DNA of 43,852 nucleotides from Lachnospiraceae bacterium (GTDB taxonomy: Bacteria; Bacillota; Clostridia; Lachnospirales; Lachnospiraceae). The translations under genes and the position numbers were made by a program. The notes beneath the pieces were generated by a model. That model searched no databases and had not been told where the DNA came from. It saw nothing but the letters and a program-made list of their open reading frames with translations. Shown here piece by piece: positions 7,384-16,504 of this stretch; the first letter of the stretch is position 1, and each line of letters starts with the position of its first letter. The DNA lies in the NCBI GenBank assembly GCA_017625255.1, contig JAGALK010000010.1:1-43852 (forward strand), in the 5' to 3' direction.

Positions 7384-8304
7384 ATGAGTAATACAAATGA
7401 TTTGAGCAATCGAATCAACCAAAAGTATGGCAGTATGAGCAAGGGTCAGAAATTGCTGGCAACTTATATTACCGATAATTATGACAAAGCTGTTTTTTTA
7501 ACAGCTGCAAAATTAGGAGATGTAGTAGGTGTCAGTGAATCTACGGTAGTTCGCTTTGCTACGAGTCTGGGATATAAAGGGTATCCCGAGTTTCAAAAGG
7601 CATTAGAGGAACTGGTACGAAATAAACTAAATTCCATACAAAGAATGGAAGTGACCTATGGCAGAATCAGTCAGTCGCAAATTTTAGAAACTGTATTACA
7701 GTCTGATGCAGAAAATATTAAGAGCACCTTAGAAAAAATTGATCAGAATGCGTTTGAGTTAGCAGTGGACACCATATTGAATGCCAAGAATATTTATGTT
7801 ATTGGTATTCGCAGCTGCGCACCACTTGCAAGCTTTCTTGCTTTTTATCTGAATCTAATGTTTCCAAATGTACATTTGCTTAATACTAATAGCTCCAGTG
7901 AATTATTTGAACAAATGGTACGCATCAATAGTGAAGATGTTATTATTGGTATCAGCTTCCCAAGATATTCCATGCGGACATTAAAAGCAATAGAATTTGC
8001 CAACAATCGCAGCGCAAAGGTTATCACTTTGACAGATAGTGTACATTCACCTATGAATTTGTACTCTTCCTGTAATCTGATTGCCCAAAGTGATATGGCA
8101 TCTATTGTAGATTCCTTAGTTGCCCCACTAAGCGTAATCAACTCATTGATTGTTGCTTTGTGTATGAAAAAGCAGGGGGAAGTAGCAGAAACCTTAGAAA
8201 TGTTAGAAGAGATATGGGACGAATATCAGGTATACGAAAATGATGAGATTGATCATGTCGATGAGTCCATCAAATTGCGGTATGCCAGAATCGGAGATAA
8301 ATAG
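7384..8304 (+). CDS. MurR/RpiR family transcriptional regulator
   Basis: A 306-aa one-component regulator. An N-terminal RpiR helix-turn-helix (about 10-85, with VVGVSESTVVRFATSLGYKG) is followed by a SIS sugar-phosphate isomerase-like domain (about 125-265, with the YVIGIRSCAPLA and SEDVIIGISFPRYS segments) that normally senses a phosphosugar. The ATG at 7384 has GGAAGG upstream. The stop codon overlaps the next gene's GTG by one base (TAGTG), so the two are translationally coupled. No sugar-phosphate enzyme or PTS gene is adjacent, so its effector and targets cannot be inferred. The ordinary SIS signature is about as long as in the family. Confidence 0.92.
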   Translation: MSNTNDLSNRINQKYGSMSKGQKLLATYITDNYDKAVFLTAAKLGDVVGVSESTVVRFATSLGYKGYPEFQKALEELVRNKLNSIQRMEVTYGRISQSQILETVLQSDAENIKSTLEKIDQNAFELAVDTILNAKNIYVIGIRSCAPLASFLAFYLNLMFPNVHLLNTNSSSELFEQMVRINSEDVIIGISFPRYSMRTLKAIEFANNRSAKVITLTDSVHSPMNLYSSCNLIAQSDMASIVDSLVAPLSVINSLIVALCMKKQGEVAETLEMLEEIWDEYQVYENDEIDHVDESIKLRYARIGDK

Positions 8305-9533
8305 TGAAAAAAGTTATTATTATAGGCGGTGGTCCTGCGGGTATGTTTGCTGCTCTTTCCGCAGCCCAAAAGGGTCATTCCGTTGTATTATTAGAAAAAA
8401 ATGAAAAGCTAGGCAAAAAATTATATATTACCGGAAAAGGCAGATGTAATATCACTAATGCGGGAGATATGGAAAATCTTTTTGCAAATGTAATGACTAA
8501 TCGAAAATTTTTGTATAGTGCATTTTATGCCTATGATAATTTCAGAGTCATAGATTTTTTTGAAGAGCATGGCGTCAAGACCAAAATCGAACGGGGAAAT
8601 CGTGTTTTTCCGGTTTCCGATCATTCATCAGATGTCATTAATGCTCTAAGCAGAGCTTTAAAGCAAGCCGGAGTAGAAGTACATCTGCATACCAAAGTAA
8701 AAGAGCTGCTTATCGAGGATACCTGTATAAAAGGTGTTCGATTAGAAGATGGCACTATATTAAATAGCGATGCAGTCATTTTGGCAACTGGCGGTTTTTC
8801 CTATCAAAGTACAGGCTCTACCGGAGACGGTTACCATTTTGCAAAAACCTGTGGACATAAAGTGACCGATATCGAACCTTCTTTGGTACCCTTTACAACT
8901 ATAGAGTCCTATGTAACAAATATGCAGGGATTAGCATTAAAAAATGTCAAAGTTACCATAAAAAAGGGGAAAAAAGTCGTATTTGAAGATTTTGGTGAAA
9001 TGTTATTTACACATTTTGGTGTCAGTGGACCACTAATGCTTAGTGCCAGCAGCATAGTAGGAAAAGAACTAAAAAAACAAACACTTTCCATGACCATTGA
9101 TTTAAAGCCGGCTCTTTCAGTCGAACAGTTAGATTTAAGACTTCTTAGAGAATTTGATGAAAATAAAAATAAACAGTTTAAGAATGCCATTCATGGCTTA
9201 CTTCCTTCAAAAATGCTTCCTGTGATACTAGAACTTTCAGAAATTGATCTAGAAAAGAAAGTAAATGAAATCACAAGAGAAGAAAGAAGCCATTTGATAC
9301 AATTATTAAAAGCCTTTCCAATAACCTTAGATGGATTGCGGGACTTTAATGAAGCAATTATTACCAGAGGCGGTATTTCTGTTAAGGAAGTAAATCCTTC
9401 CACTATGGAATCAAAAATCATTTCCGGATTATATTTTGCAGGAGAGGTATTAGATTTAGATGCCATGACAGGCGGGTATAACCTGCAAATAGCATGGTCA
9501 ACAGGCTTTTTGGCAGGAGATAGTATAGAATAG
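8304..9533 (+). CDS. FAD-dependent oxidoreductase of the HI0933/YhiN (BaiN-like) family
   Basis: A cytoplasmic flavoprotein of 409 aa. The N-terminal Rossmann motif GGGPAGMFAA (8-17) binds FAD, followed by the family signature ITGKGRCNITNAG (about 43-55). The C-terminus carries GEVLDLDAMTGGYNLQIAWS, which closes the FAD site. A GTG start is used, overlapping the RpiR stop by one base. BaiN of Clostridium scindens has been linked to bile acid dehydroxylation, but the family is widespread in Firmicutes and its general role is not settled, so no such function is claimed. The flavoprotein gene next to cmk and ispH-S1 is, as I recall, a recurring order in Clostridia. Confidence 0.88.
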   Translation: MKKVIIIGGGPAGMFAALSAAQKGHSVVLLEKNEKLGKKLYITGKGRCNITNAGDMENLFANVMTNRKFLYSAFYAYDNFRVIDFFEEHGVKTKIERGNRVFPVSDHSSDVINALSRALKQAGVEVHLHTKVKELLIEDTCIKGVRLEDGTILNSDAVILATGGFSYQSTGSTGDGYHFAKTCGHKVTDIEPSLVPFTTIESYVTNMQGLALKNVKVTIKKGKKVVFEDFGEMLFTHFGVSGPLMLSASSIVGKELKKQTLSMTIDLKPALSVEQLDLRLLREFDENKNKQFKNAIHGLLPSKMLPVILELSEIDLEKKVNEITREERSHLIQLLKAFPITLDGLRDFNEAIITRGGISVKEVNPSTMESKIISGLYFAGEVLDLDAMTGGYNLQIAWSTGFLAGDSIE

Positions 9534-9554
9534 TAAAAAACAGAGGTGAACAGC

Positions 9555-10214
9555 ATGAATATAGCAATCGATGGACCAGCAGGCGCCGGCAAAAGTACCA
9601 TTGCAAAAAAGCTGGCAAAGGAATTAGGATATGTATATGTAGATACAGGTGCGATGTATCGCGCAATGGCTCTTTATTTTTTAGAACAGGGCATAGATTC
9701 TACAAATGAAGAAGCGATATCTGCAGCAAGCGATACGGTGGACATTTCTATCCGTTATCAGGATGGCGAACAGCAGGTGATTTTAAATGATGAAAATGTC
9801 AATGATAAAATTCGCAGGGAAGAAGTCGGAAACATGGCTTCTGCTACAAGCATTTATCCAAAGGTTCGTACAAAATTAGTTGCTTTACAGCAGAAATTAG
9901 CTGCAAGTACAGATGTAATTATGGATGGAAGAGATATCGGAACCTGTGTACTGCCAAATGCCGAAGTCAAAATTTATCTGACAGCAAGCTCTGCCACTAG
10001 AGCAAAGCGTCGTTATGATGAATTAATGGCAAAAGGCGAAGCCTGTGATTTAGCAGCTATTCAACAGGATATTGAAGACAGAGACTATAGAGATATGCAT
10101 AGAGAAACATCTCCATTAAAGCAGGCAGAAGATGCAGTGCTTGTGGATTCGTCTGAAATGAATATTGACGAAGTAGTTGCAGCTATTCAGAAAATTTGTC
10201 AGGAGAAAATATAA
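9555..10214 (+). CDS. cmk: Cytidylate kinase
   Basis: Phosphorylates CMP and dCMP with ATP in pyrimidine nucleotide recycling. The 219-aa product begins at the ATG at 9555 (AGAGGTG upstream) rather than at the in-frame GTG at 9546. The Walker A motif GPAGAGKST lies at 7-15, followed by YVDTGAMYRAMAL. MDGRDIGTCVLP (about 125-136) and the lid segment RAKRRYDEL are present, as is the IEDRDYRDMHRETSPL motif. Length fits the bacterial Cmk family. Confidence 0.97.
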   Translation: MNIAIDGPAGAGKSTIAKKLAKELGYVYVDTGAMYRAMALYFLEQGIDSTNEEAISAASDTVDISIRYQDGEQQVILNDENVNDKIRREEVGNMASATSIYPKVRTKLVALQQKLAASTDVIMDGRDIGTCVLPNAEVKIYLTASSATRAKRRYDELMAKGEACDLAAIQQDIEDRDYRDMHRETSPLKQAEDAVLVDSSEMNIDEVVAAIQKICQEKI

Positions 10215-10215
10215 G

Positions 10216-11070
10216 ATGCAGGTGACATTAGCAAAAAGTGCAGGATTTTGTTTTGGTGTTAAAAGAGCCGTAGATAAAGTATATGAAGAAGCAGAAATGA
10301 ATTCTGTTCCGGTATATACCTTTGGACCCATTATTCATAATGAAGAAGTCGTAAAAGATTTAGAAGCAAAGGGCGTACACGCGGTAGAAAATATCGAGGA
10401 ATTAAGAACGCTTCCAAAGGGAATTATTGTAATTCGTTCTCATGGTGTAGCAAAAGATGTATACGATAAAATCCAGGCAGAAGGTTTTCAGATTGTAGAT
10501 GCAACTTGTCCTTTTGTTTTGAAAATACATCGTTATGCCGAAGAATACAGCAAAAAAGGTTATCACCTTATAATTATAGGAAACGATTCACATCCGGAAG
10601 TAGAAGGCATCAAAGGCTGGTCAAATCCTGAAAAAACTACTGTATTACAGACAAAAGAAGAAGCAGAAAATTTAAATGTCGGAATTGACGAAAAAGTATG
10701 TATTGTTTCTCAAACGACATTTAATTACAATAAATTTCAAGAATTAGTTGAAATTATTACAAAAAAAGGTTATGATATAATTGTTTTAAATACAATCTGC
10801 AATGCAACTGAGGTCAGACAGAAGGAAGCTGCCGATATCGCCGGGAAAGTAGATGCTATGATTGTTATTGGTGGCCGCCACAGTTCCAATACGCAGAAGT
10901 TATTTGAAATATGTAAAAAAGAATGTGAAAATACTTACTATATACAGACACTTGACGACTTGGACACAAGGCAGTTTCAGTCCATTGATAGCGTAGGTAT
11001 TACCGCAGGGGCTTCGACCCCAAACAATATTATTGAGGAGGTTCAAAAGAATGTCAGAAATGAGCTTTGA
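10216..11070 (+). CDS. ispH: 4-hydroxy-3-methylbut-2-enyl diphosphate reductase
   Basis: The last step of the MEP isoprenoid pathway: reduction of HMBPP to IPP and DMAPP by a [4Fe-4S] enzyme. The 284-aa protein starts at the ATG at 10216, just after AGGAGA and 1 base past the cmk stop. The three cluster cysteines are C12 (GFCFGVKRA), C98 (DATCPFV) and C195 (TICNATEVRQ), and the substrate-binding histidine motifs (PIIHNEEVV and RSHGV) are present. Its 3' end overlaps the S1 gene by 20 bases in a different frame. In many clostridia the two are fused into one protein; here they are not. Confidence 0.97.
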   Translation: MQVTLAKSAGFCFGVKRAVDKVYEEAEMNSVPVYTFGPIIHNEEVVKDLEAKGVHAVENIEELRTLPKGIIVIRSHGVAKDVYDKIQAEGFQIVDATCPFVLKIHRYAEEYSKKGYHLIIIGNDSHPEVEGIKGWSNPEKTTVLQTKEEAENLNVGIDEKVCIVSQTTFNYNKFQELVEIITKKGYDIIVLNTICNATEVRQKEAADIAGKVDAMIVIGGRHSSNTQKLFEICKKECENTYYIQTLDDLDTRQFQSIDSVGITAGASTPNNIIEEVQKNVRNEL

Positions 11071-12154
11071 ACAAATGTTAGAAGAATCATTAAAAACAAT
11101 AAGAAATGGAGAGGTAGTCGAAGGCAAGGTTATCAGTGTGAAACCCGACGAGATCGTCTTAAATATTGGATACAAGTCTGACGGTATCATTACTCGTAAT
11201 GAATACACCAATGAGCCAAATGTAGATTTAACTACAATTGTAAATGCTGGCGACACCATGGAAGCTAAAGTTATCAAAGTAAACGATGGCGAAGGACAGG
11301 TTCTCCTTTCTTACAAACGCCTTGCAGCAGAAAAAGGAAGCAAAAAATTAGAAGAAGCTTTCGAAAACAACACTGTATTAACAGCAAAAGTTGCTCAGGT
11401 TCTTGGCGGCGGCTTAAGCGTAGTTGTTGATGAGACAAGAGTATTTATCCCGGCTAGTCTTGTATCAGATACATACGAAAAAGATTTAAGCAAATACAAA
11501 GATCAGGAAATCGAATTCGTTATTACAGAGTTCAATCCTCGTCGCAGAAGAATTATCGGTGACAGAAAACAGTTATTAGTTGCTAAAAAAGCAGAATTAC
11601 AGAAAGAATTATTTGCAAAAATCAATGTTGGTGATGTAGTAGAAGGAACTGTTAAGAATGTAACAGATTTCGGTGCATTCATTGATTTAGGTGGAGCAGA
11701 CGGACTTCTTCACATTTCTGAAATGTCATGGGGAAGAGTTGAAAGTCCTAAGAAAGCATTCAAGGTTGGAGATACTGTAAAAGTATTCATCAAAGATATC
11801 AATGAAACAAAGATTGCATTAAGCATGAAATTCCCGGAAGAAAATCCATGGAATGATGCAGCAAATAAATTTGCAGTAGGAACAGTTGTAAATGGAACAG
11901 TTGCTCGTATGACAGATTTTGGTGCTTTTGTTGAACTTGCACCTGGAGTAGATGCATTACTTCATGTTTCTCAGATTGCAAAAGAACATATCGAAAAACC
12001 ATCTGATGTATTAAAGGTTGGACAGGCAATCGAAGCACAGATCGTTGATTTCAACGAAGAAGATAAAAAAATCAGCTTAAGCGTAAAAGCACTCCTTGCT
12101 CCAGAAGCAGAAGAAGAAGCTGTTGAAGCTGCTGAGGTAGCAGAAGAAGAATAA
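11051..12154 (+). CDS. S1-domain RNA-binding protein (ribosomal protein S1-like)
   Basis: A 367-aa protein with four S1 (OB-fold) domains, at about residues 15-85, 95-160, 185-255 and 275-345. The third and fourth are canonical (TDFGAFIDLGG..GLLHISEMSW and TDFGAFVELAPGVDALLHVSQI), while the first two are more diverged. The tail is Glu/Ala-rich. The start is the ATG at 11051, 8 bases past GAGGAGG inside the ispH end, so it is translationally coupled. Firmicute S1 homologues are often shorter than the six-domain E. coli protein. Likely role: mRNA binding on the ribosome or general RNA binding. Confidence 0.93.
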   Translation: MSEMSFEQMLEESLKTIRNGEVVEGKVISVKPDEIVLNIGYKSDGIITRNEYTNEPNVDLTTIVNAGDTMEAKVIKVNDGEGQVLLSYKRLAAEKGSKKLEEAFENNTVLTAKVAQVLGGGLSVVVDETRVFIPASLVSDTYEKDLSKYKDQEIEFVITEFNPRRRRIIGDRKQLLVAKKAELQKELFAKINVGDVVEGTVKNVTDFGAFIDLGGADGLLHISEMSWGRVESPKKAFKVGDTVKVFIKDINETKIALSMKFPEENPWNDAANKFAVGTVVNGTVARMTDFGAFVELAPGVDALLHVSQIAKEHIEKPSDVLKVGQAIEAQIVDFNEEDKKISLSVKALLAPEAEEEAVEAAEVAEEE

Positions 12155-12173
12155 TTTTTCATTGTTATAAGTT

Positions 12174-12210
12174 ATAAATAGAAAGTTCGCCATGCGGACT
12201 TTCTATTTAT
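12174..12210 (+). terminator. Hairpin terminator after the S1 gene
   Basis: A 17-bp stem (12174-12190 with 12194-12210, one G-T pair, loop CAT). The T-run is weak and interrupted, so termination may be partial. Confidence 0.6.
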
Positions 12211-12246
12211 ATAATACTATTCTTCATAAAGAAATGGGGTAACAAT

Positions 12247-13026
12247 ATGCTTGGTGATTATGAAAAATTCAAAAAAAATATCTATAGCATGACACAGATA
12301 GATTTAAACTCTTACAAAGAGAAACAGATGCGCAGACGAATTGATACTTTGATTACCAAAAACAAGTGTCAAACATATGATGTTTATGTAGAGTTGATTA
12401 AAAAGGATAAAGAAAAATTCGAACAATTTGTCAATTTTTTGACAATTAATGTATCAGAGTTTTATCGAAATCCAGAACAGTGGAAGCTTTTAGACCGTGA
12501 GGTTATTCCTGAGCTTATTCAGAAATTTGGTAAAAATATCAAAATCTGGAGTGCAGCATGCTCTACCGGAGACGAGCCGTATTCACTGGTAATGGCATTT
12601 TCAAAGCATTTGCCATTGAATCAGATTAAAGTCATTGCAACAGATATTGATAAACAGGTATTAGCAGCAGCAAAAGTTGGACTCTACAATGAAAAGAGTA
12701 TCGCAGGAGTTCCAGACGAATTTAAAAAGAAATATTTTACAAAAGTAGGTAGTTCTTATCAGATTTCAAACGAAATTAAATCTCGTGTGGAGTTTAAAGA
12801 ACATAATCTTTTGAAAGATCCATATCCTTCCGGATGCCATCTGATTGTATGCCGTAATGTATTAATATACTTTACAGAAGAAGCCAAAGAGGATATTTAT
12901 AAAAAGTTCAATCAGGCTTTGACTAAGGATGGGGTTCTTTTTATCGGCAGCACTGAACAGATTATGAACTACAAAGAATTAAATTATGGAAGAAAGAGTT
13001 CTTTCTTTTTTAACAGAGAAAGTTAA
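12247..13026 (+). CDS. CheR-type chemoreceptor glutamate methyltransferase
   Basis: A SAM-dependent O-methyltransferase that methylates glutamates of chemoreceptors. The 259-aa protein has the small N-terminal helical domain (about 1-75, with the basic KQMRRRIDTLI helix) and the CheR catalytic domain. Signatures are EFYRNPEQW, the SAM motif SAACSTGDEPYSL (about 100-112), IATDID and CRNVLIYF. Usual length. No other chemotaxis or flagellar gene is near. It is a single-gene unit between two terminators, so its receptor partners are encoded elsewhere, or the enzyme serves another methylation role. Confidence 0.92.
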   Translation: MLGDYEKFKKNIYSMTQIDLNSYKEKQMRRRIDTLITKNKCQTYDVYVELIKKDKEKFEQFVNFLTINVSEFYRNPEQWKLLDREVIPELIQKFGKNIKIWSAACSTGDEPYSLVMAFSKHLPLNQIKVIATDIDKQVLAAAKVGLYNEKSIAGVPDEFKKKYFTKVGSSYQISNEIKSRVEFKEHNLLKDPYPSGCHLIVCRNVLIYFTEEAKEDIYKKFNQALTKDGVLFIGSTEQIMNYKELNYGRKSSFFFNRES

Positions 13027-13060
13027 AAGGTTGTCTCAATTATTTGGGACAACCTTTTTT
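13025..13060. terminator. Bidirectional terminator between cheR and the YprB-like gene
   Basis: AAAGGTTGTC pairs with GACAACCTTT, with T-rich flanks on both strands (A-rich on the left, TTTTTT on the right). It overlaps the end of cheR and of the convergent gene. Confidence 0.88.
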
Positions 13061-14025
13061 AATAATTGTGCTGCATAAGAAAAAAGCGAATCTTGATTTT
13101 GAAGAAATTCCTCTGTGACGGCAATTTTAGTATAACAGGTATTTGCAGTTGCTTTTTTTCGATGAGAAGAATCTACATAAGAGGCAACGCTCTTGTGAAT
13201 TGCCATGTCTTCTTCCGGCAGATAATAGTAATCTTTATAATTCTCATGATAATATTTTATTTTTCCCTCTAAAATAGGAACAGAAATCTGCATAACTGAC
13301 GATTTGCATATAATATCACAAAATTCATTGGGATAAAATACAGTCTGCGGAAATGCAACAGATGCTTCTAATATAAGAAGTAATTCATTTTGTTTTGCAG
13401 ATGCAGTAATCCCACGAATATTGGCAGAAAATACTTCCTCATAAGACATAATTGCCAATAAATTAGTCATACCAACAACATCTTCAAAATTATGCAGCAA
13501 TAACAGTTTTTCAGCTTCTGCATCACGCGTTTTCTCATACGCATAATAAATTTTGATTAATTCACCGCCAGTATAGATATCCTCTCTGGTAATTCCCAAA
13601 AAATGCTCTAAAGTCTTTTGCTTTCGATTTGGTAATTGTAAAAAAATTGCCAGCTTACAAGTAATCTTATATAAATCTATAATTGAGATATCAGACAGCG
13701 GACTCGAAATAGAATAATGCTTACATCTTGTATTTAAAAACGGAATATCAAATCCAATCCCGTTAAAGCATATGAGCTGCTCTATCGTCTCTAGCTTATC
13801 GAAAAAGGCCTGCAATACCTTTTCTTCATCCTTATGATTTTCGGCAAGAAACTGATAAACCTCTATTTGATTTTCCCGTCGGATAGCCATACCAATAAGA
13901 TAGACAAAGGCAGTTTTAGCAGAAAATCCTGTGGTTTCAATATCAAAAAAAGCGGAATTATCTGCAAAGTAATGACATATATAATAATCGTCTGTAACAG
14001 GTATGTTATTTTGTATAATTTTCAT
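13036..14025 (-). CDS. Ribonuclease H-like exonuclease (YprB-type, DEDD superfamily)
   Basis: A 329-aa predicted 3'-5' exonuclease. The ATG at 14025 is preferred because AAAGGA lies 8 bases upstream; a longer frame would need TTG. The visible acidic residues match the DEDD pattern: FFDIETTGF (DxE, about 26-34), FNGIGFDIPFL (about 93-103) and NFEDVVGMTNL (about 179-189). This matches the YprB RNase H-like domain family (RNase_H_2). Its C-terminal part (about 195-329) is unassigned. It is convergent with cheR and divergent from the rnf operon. Substrate and process (DNA repair or RNA turnover) are not known from the sequence. Confidence 0.85.
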   Translation of the reverse strand: MKIIQNNIPVTDDYYICHYFADNSAFFDIETTGFSAKTAFVYLIGMAIRRENQIEVYQFLAENHKDEEKVLQAFFDKLETIEQLICFNGIGFDIPFLNTRCKHYSISSPLSDISIIDLYKITCKLAIFLQLPNRKQKTLEHFLGITREDIYTGGELIKIYYAYEKTRDAEAEKLLLLHNFEDVVGMTNLLAIMSYEEVFSANIRGITASAKQNELLLILEASVAFPQTVFYPNEFCDIICKSSVMQISVPILEGKIKYYHENYKDYYYLPEEDMAIHKSVASYVDSSHRKKATANTCYTKIAVTEEFLQNQDSLFSYAAQLLKKVVPNN

Positions 14026-14063
14026 AAGATATCCTTTCAAAATTTTCTTACTTTATCATAATT

Positions 14064-14092
14064 ATAGTACGAAAAACTATATAATTTGTCAA
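14064..14092 (-). promoter_or_regulatory. Promoter of the YprB-like gene
   Basis: On the minus strand, a perfect -35 TTGACA (14087-14092), 17-bp spacer, and -10 TACTAT (14064-14069). It lies back to back with the rnf promoter. Confidence 0.65.
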
Positions 14093-14120
14093 AAAGTATC
14101 GAAAAAAGTACAAAAATAGA

Positions 14121-14149
14121 CTGTCATTACTGGTAGTTTATGCTATAAT
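14121..14149 (+). promoter_or_regulatory. Promoter of the rnf operon
   Basis: -35 CTGTCA (14121-14126), 17-bp spacer, extended -10 TGC-TATAAT (-10 at 14144-14149), about 70 bases before rnfC. Confidence 0.7.
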
Positions 14150-14220
14150 TTATACGATAGGATATCTATGCAAAAAAGTAGGAATCCAATTAATACATTA
14201 TAGAAAGAGGGGCACGAAAA

Positions 14221-15537
14221 ATGGGAATATTAACATTTAAAGGTGGCGTCCATCCTTATGATGGAAAAGACTTATCCAAAAATAAGCCGGTCCGCGAATT
14301 GTTACCCAAAGGTGAACTGGTATATCCATTGTCACAGCATATTGGAGCACCAGCAAATCCAATTGTCGCTGTAGGTGATACAGTGTTAAGAGGTCAGAAA
14401 ATCGCTGAAGCCGGTGGCTTTGTATCTGCACCAATTTTTTCTTCTGTGTCAGGAACAGTAAAGGCAATTGAACCTCGTCGTGTAGCGGTTGGTGACATGG
14501 TAAAATCAATCGTTATTGAGAGCGATGGAGAGATGAAAGAGGTAGAATATACAGAGGTCGAGGATATTACAACTCTTTCCCGAGAAGAAATTATTGAAAA
14601 GATTAAGGAAGCCGGTATTGTTGGTATGGGTGGAGCAGGTTTTCCAACTCATGTAAAATTATCACCAAAAGAGCCGGAGAAGATTGAATACATTATTGCT
14701 AACTGCGCAGAGTGTGAGCCATATCTTACATCTGACTATCGTATTATGATGGAGCAGCCGGAAAATCTGGTAAATGGTATGAAGGTTGTATTACAGCTTT
14801 TCCCAAATGCAAAAGGCGTATTTGGTGTAGAAGATAATAAACCGGATTGTATTGCAAAGCTAAAAAGACTTACCAAAAATGAGTCTCGTATGGAAGTGGC
14901 TGAGCTTCAGACAAAGTATCCGCAGGGTGGAGAGCGACAACTGATTTATGCAGTTACTAAGAGAGCGATTAATTCTAAGATGCTTCCGGCTGATGCAGGA
15001 TGTATCGTAGACAATGTGGAAACATTAGTAGAAGCCTACAATGCTGTAAAATACGGTAAACCACTTATGAATCGTATTTTTACTGTAACAGGTGATGCAG
15101 TGGCAGAACCACAAAACTACAATGTTTTTATTGGAACTAATTACGCTGAGCTTTTAGAAGCATCCGGTGGATTTAAGACAGAATGCAAGAAGATTATTTC
15201 CGGTGGTCCTATGATGGGATTTGCCTTATTCGACATTAATATTCCGGTGACAAAGACATCTTCTGCGTTGCTTTGCTTTACACAGGATGAAGTAGCCGAA
15301 TATGAACCGACTGCATGTATTAACTGTGGTCGCTGCGTAGAAGCCTGTCCGGAGCTTTTAGTTCCTTCAAGACTTGCAGATTTTGCAGAAAGAGGACAGA
15401 ATGATATATACGAAAAATGGCATGGCTTAGAGTGTGTGGAATGTGGAAGCTGTAGTTATGTCTGTCCGGCAAAACGACCACTGGCACAGTCCATTAAGAC
15501 AATGAAAAAACAGGTTTTAGCAGCAAAGAGAAAATAA
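14221..15537 (+). CDS. rnfC: Rnf complex subunit RnfC
   Basis: Peripheral cytoplasmic subunit of the ion-translocating ferredoxin:NAD+ oxidoreductase; it holds FMN and the NADH site and two [4Fe-4S] clusters. The 438-aa protein has an N-terminal RnfC barrel-sandwich region (GGVHPYDGKDL near the start), the NADH/FMN-binding domain with GIVGMGGAGFPTHVKL (about 131-146) and NCAECEPYL, and C-terminal ferredoxin motifs CINCGRCVEACP and CVECGSCSYVCP. The ATG at 14221 follows AAAGAGGGG. It is first in the operon, the normal order in clostridia. Confidence 0.97.
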   Translation: MGILTFKGGVHPYDGKDLSKNKPVRELLPKGELVYPLSQHIGAPANPIVAVGDTVLRGQKIAEAGGFVSAPIFSSVSGTVKAIEPRRVAVGDMVKSIVIESDGEMKEVEYTEVEDITTLSREEIIEKIKEAGIVGMGGAGFPTHVKLSPKEPEKIEYIIANCAECEPYLTSDYRIMMEQPENLVNGMKVVLQLFPNAKGVFGVEDNKPDCIAKLKRLTKNESRMEVAELQTKYPQGGERQLIYAVTKRAINSKMLPADAGCIVDNVETLVEAYNAVKYGKPLMNRIFTVTGDAVAEPQNYNVFIGTNYAELLEASGGFKTECKKIISGGPMMGFALFDINIPVTKTSSALLCFTQDEVAEYEPTACINCGRCVEACPELLVPSRLADFAERGQNDIYEKWHGLECVECGSCSYVCPAKRPLAQSIKTMKKQVLAAKRK

Positions 15538-15562
15538 TTAGAAGAGAAAGAGGTGGATTATT

Positions 15563-16504
15563 GTGAGTGATTTATATAATGTATCATCATCACCACATGT
15601 TCGTTCCAAAGATACCAGCAGCCGGATTATGCTATATGTCATTCTCGCATTGTTGCCGACTACACTGTTTGGTATATACAACTTTGGAGTGAAAGCATTG
15701 ATTTTAATTCTCGCAACCATCGCAAGCTGTGTGGCTTCTGAATGGGTATTCGAGAAAATTGTACATAAAAAAAGCACAATCAACGATTTAAGTGCTGTGG
15801 TTACAGGTTTATTATTAGCATTAAACCTTCCGCCAACACTTCCGGTCTGGGAAGCAATCCTTGGCGGTATTTTCGCTATTGTTATCGTAAAAATGATGTT
15901 TGGTGGTCTGGGTCAGAACTTTATGAACCCGGCACTTGGCGCAAGATGTTTCCTATTAATTGCTTTTGCGGCTGATATGACCAATTTTGCTATTGATGAA
16001 TATACAGGAGCAACACCGCTTGCAGCTATGCGTAATGGTGAAGTGGTAAATACCATGGATATGCTGATTGGTAAAACAGCAGGAACCATCGGAGAAACAT
16101 CTGCAATTGCTATTATTATCGGGGCTATATTCCTTATTTTAATGGGAGTTATTGATTTAAGAATCCCGGGAACCTATATCGTTACCTTTGTGATTTTTAT
16201 TGTGATTTTCGGTGGAAATGGATTTGACTGGAATTATATTACAGCACAGCTATGTGGTGGTGGCTTAATGTTAGGTACATTCTTTATGGCAACTGATTAT
16301 GTAACCTCCCCAATTACACCAAGAGGTAAAATTTTATTTGGTGTATGCTTAGGTATATTGACAGGCTTATTCCGTTTATACGGAGCAAATGCAGAAGGTG
16401 TTTCCTTTGCAATTATCTTAAGCAACTGCTTAGTTCCTATGATTGAGAAAATTACAATTCCAAGAGCTTTTGGTTTAGTAAAGGAGGGAAAAAAGCATGA
16501 ATAA
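15563..16504 (+). CDS. rnfD: Rnf complex subunit RnfD
   Basis: A multi-spanning membrane subunit of the NqrB/RnfD family that carries covalently bound FMN. The 313-aa protein has about nine hydrophobic segments. The flavinylation motif TGAT is at 148-151 (EYTGATPLAAM), with T151 the expected FMN-linked threonine. GGLGQNFMNPALGAR (about 114-128) is conserved in the family. A GTG start is used, after AGGTGG. Its 3' end overlaps rnfG by 8 bases, implying coupled translation. Confidence 0.96.
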   Translation: MSDLYNVSSSPHVRSKDTSSRIMLYVILALLPTTLFGIYNFGVKALILILATIASCVASEWVFEKIVHKKSTINDLSAVVTGLLLALNLPPTLPVWEAILGGIFAIVIVKMMFGGLGQNFMNPALGARCFLLIAFAADMTNFAIDEYTGATPLAAMRNGEVVNTMDMLIGKTAGTIGETSAIAIIIGAIFLILMGVIDLRIPGTYIVTFVIFIVIFGGNGFDWNYITAQLCGGGLMLGTFFMATDYVTSPITPRGKILFGVCLGILTGLFRLYGANAEGVSFAIILSNCLVPMIEKITIPRAFGLVKEGKKHE

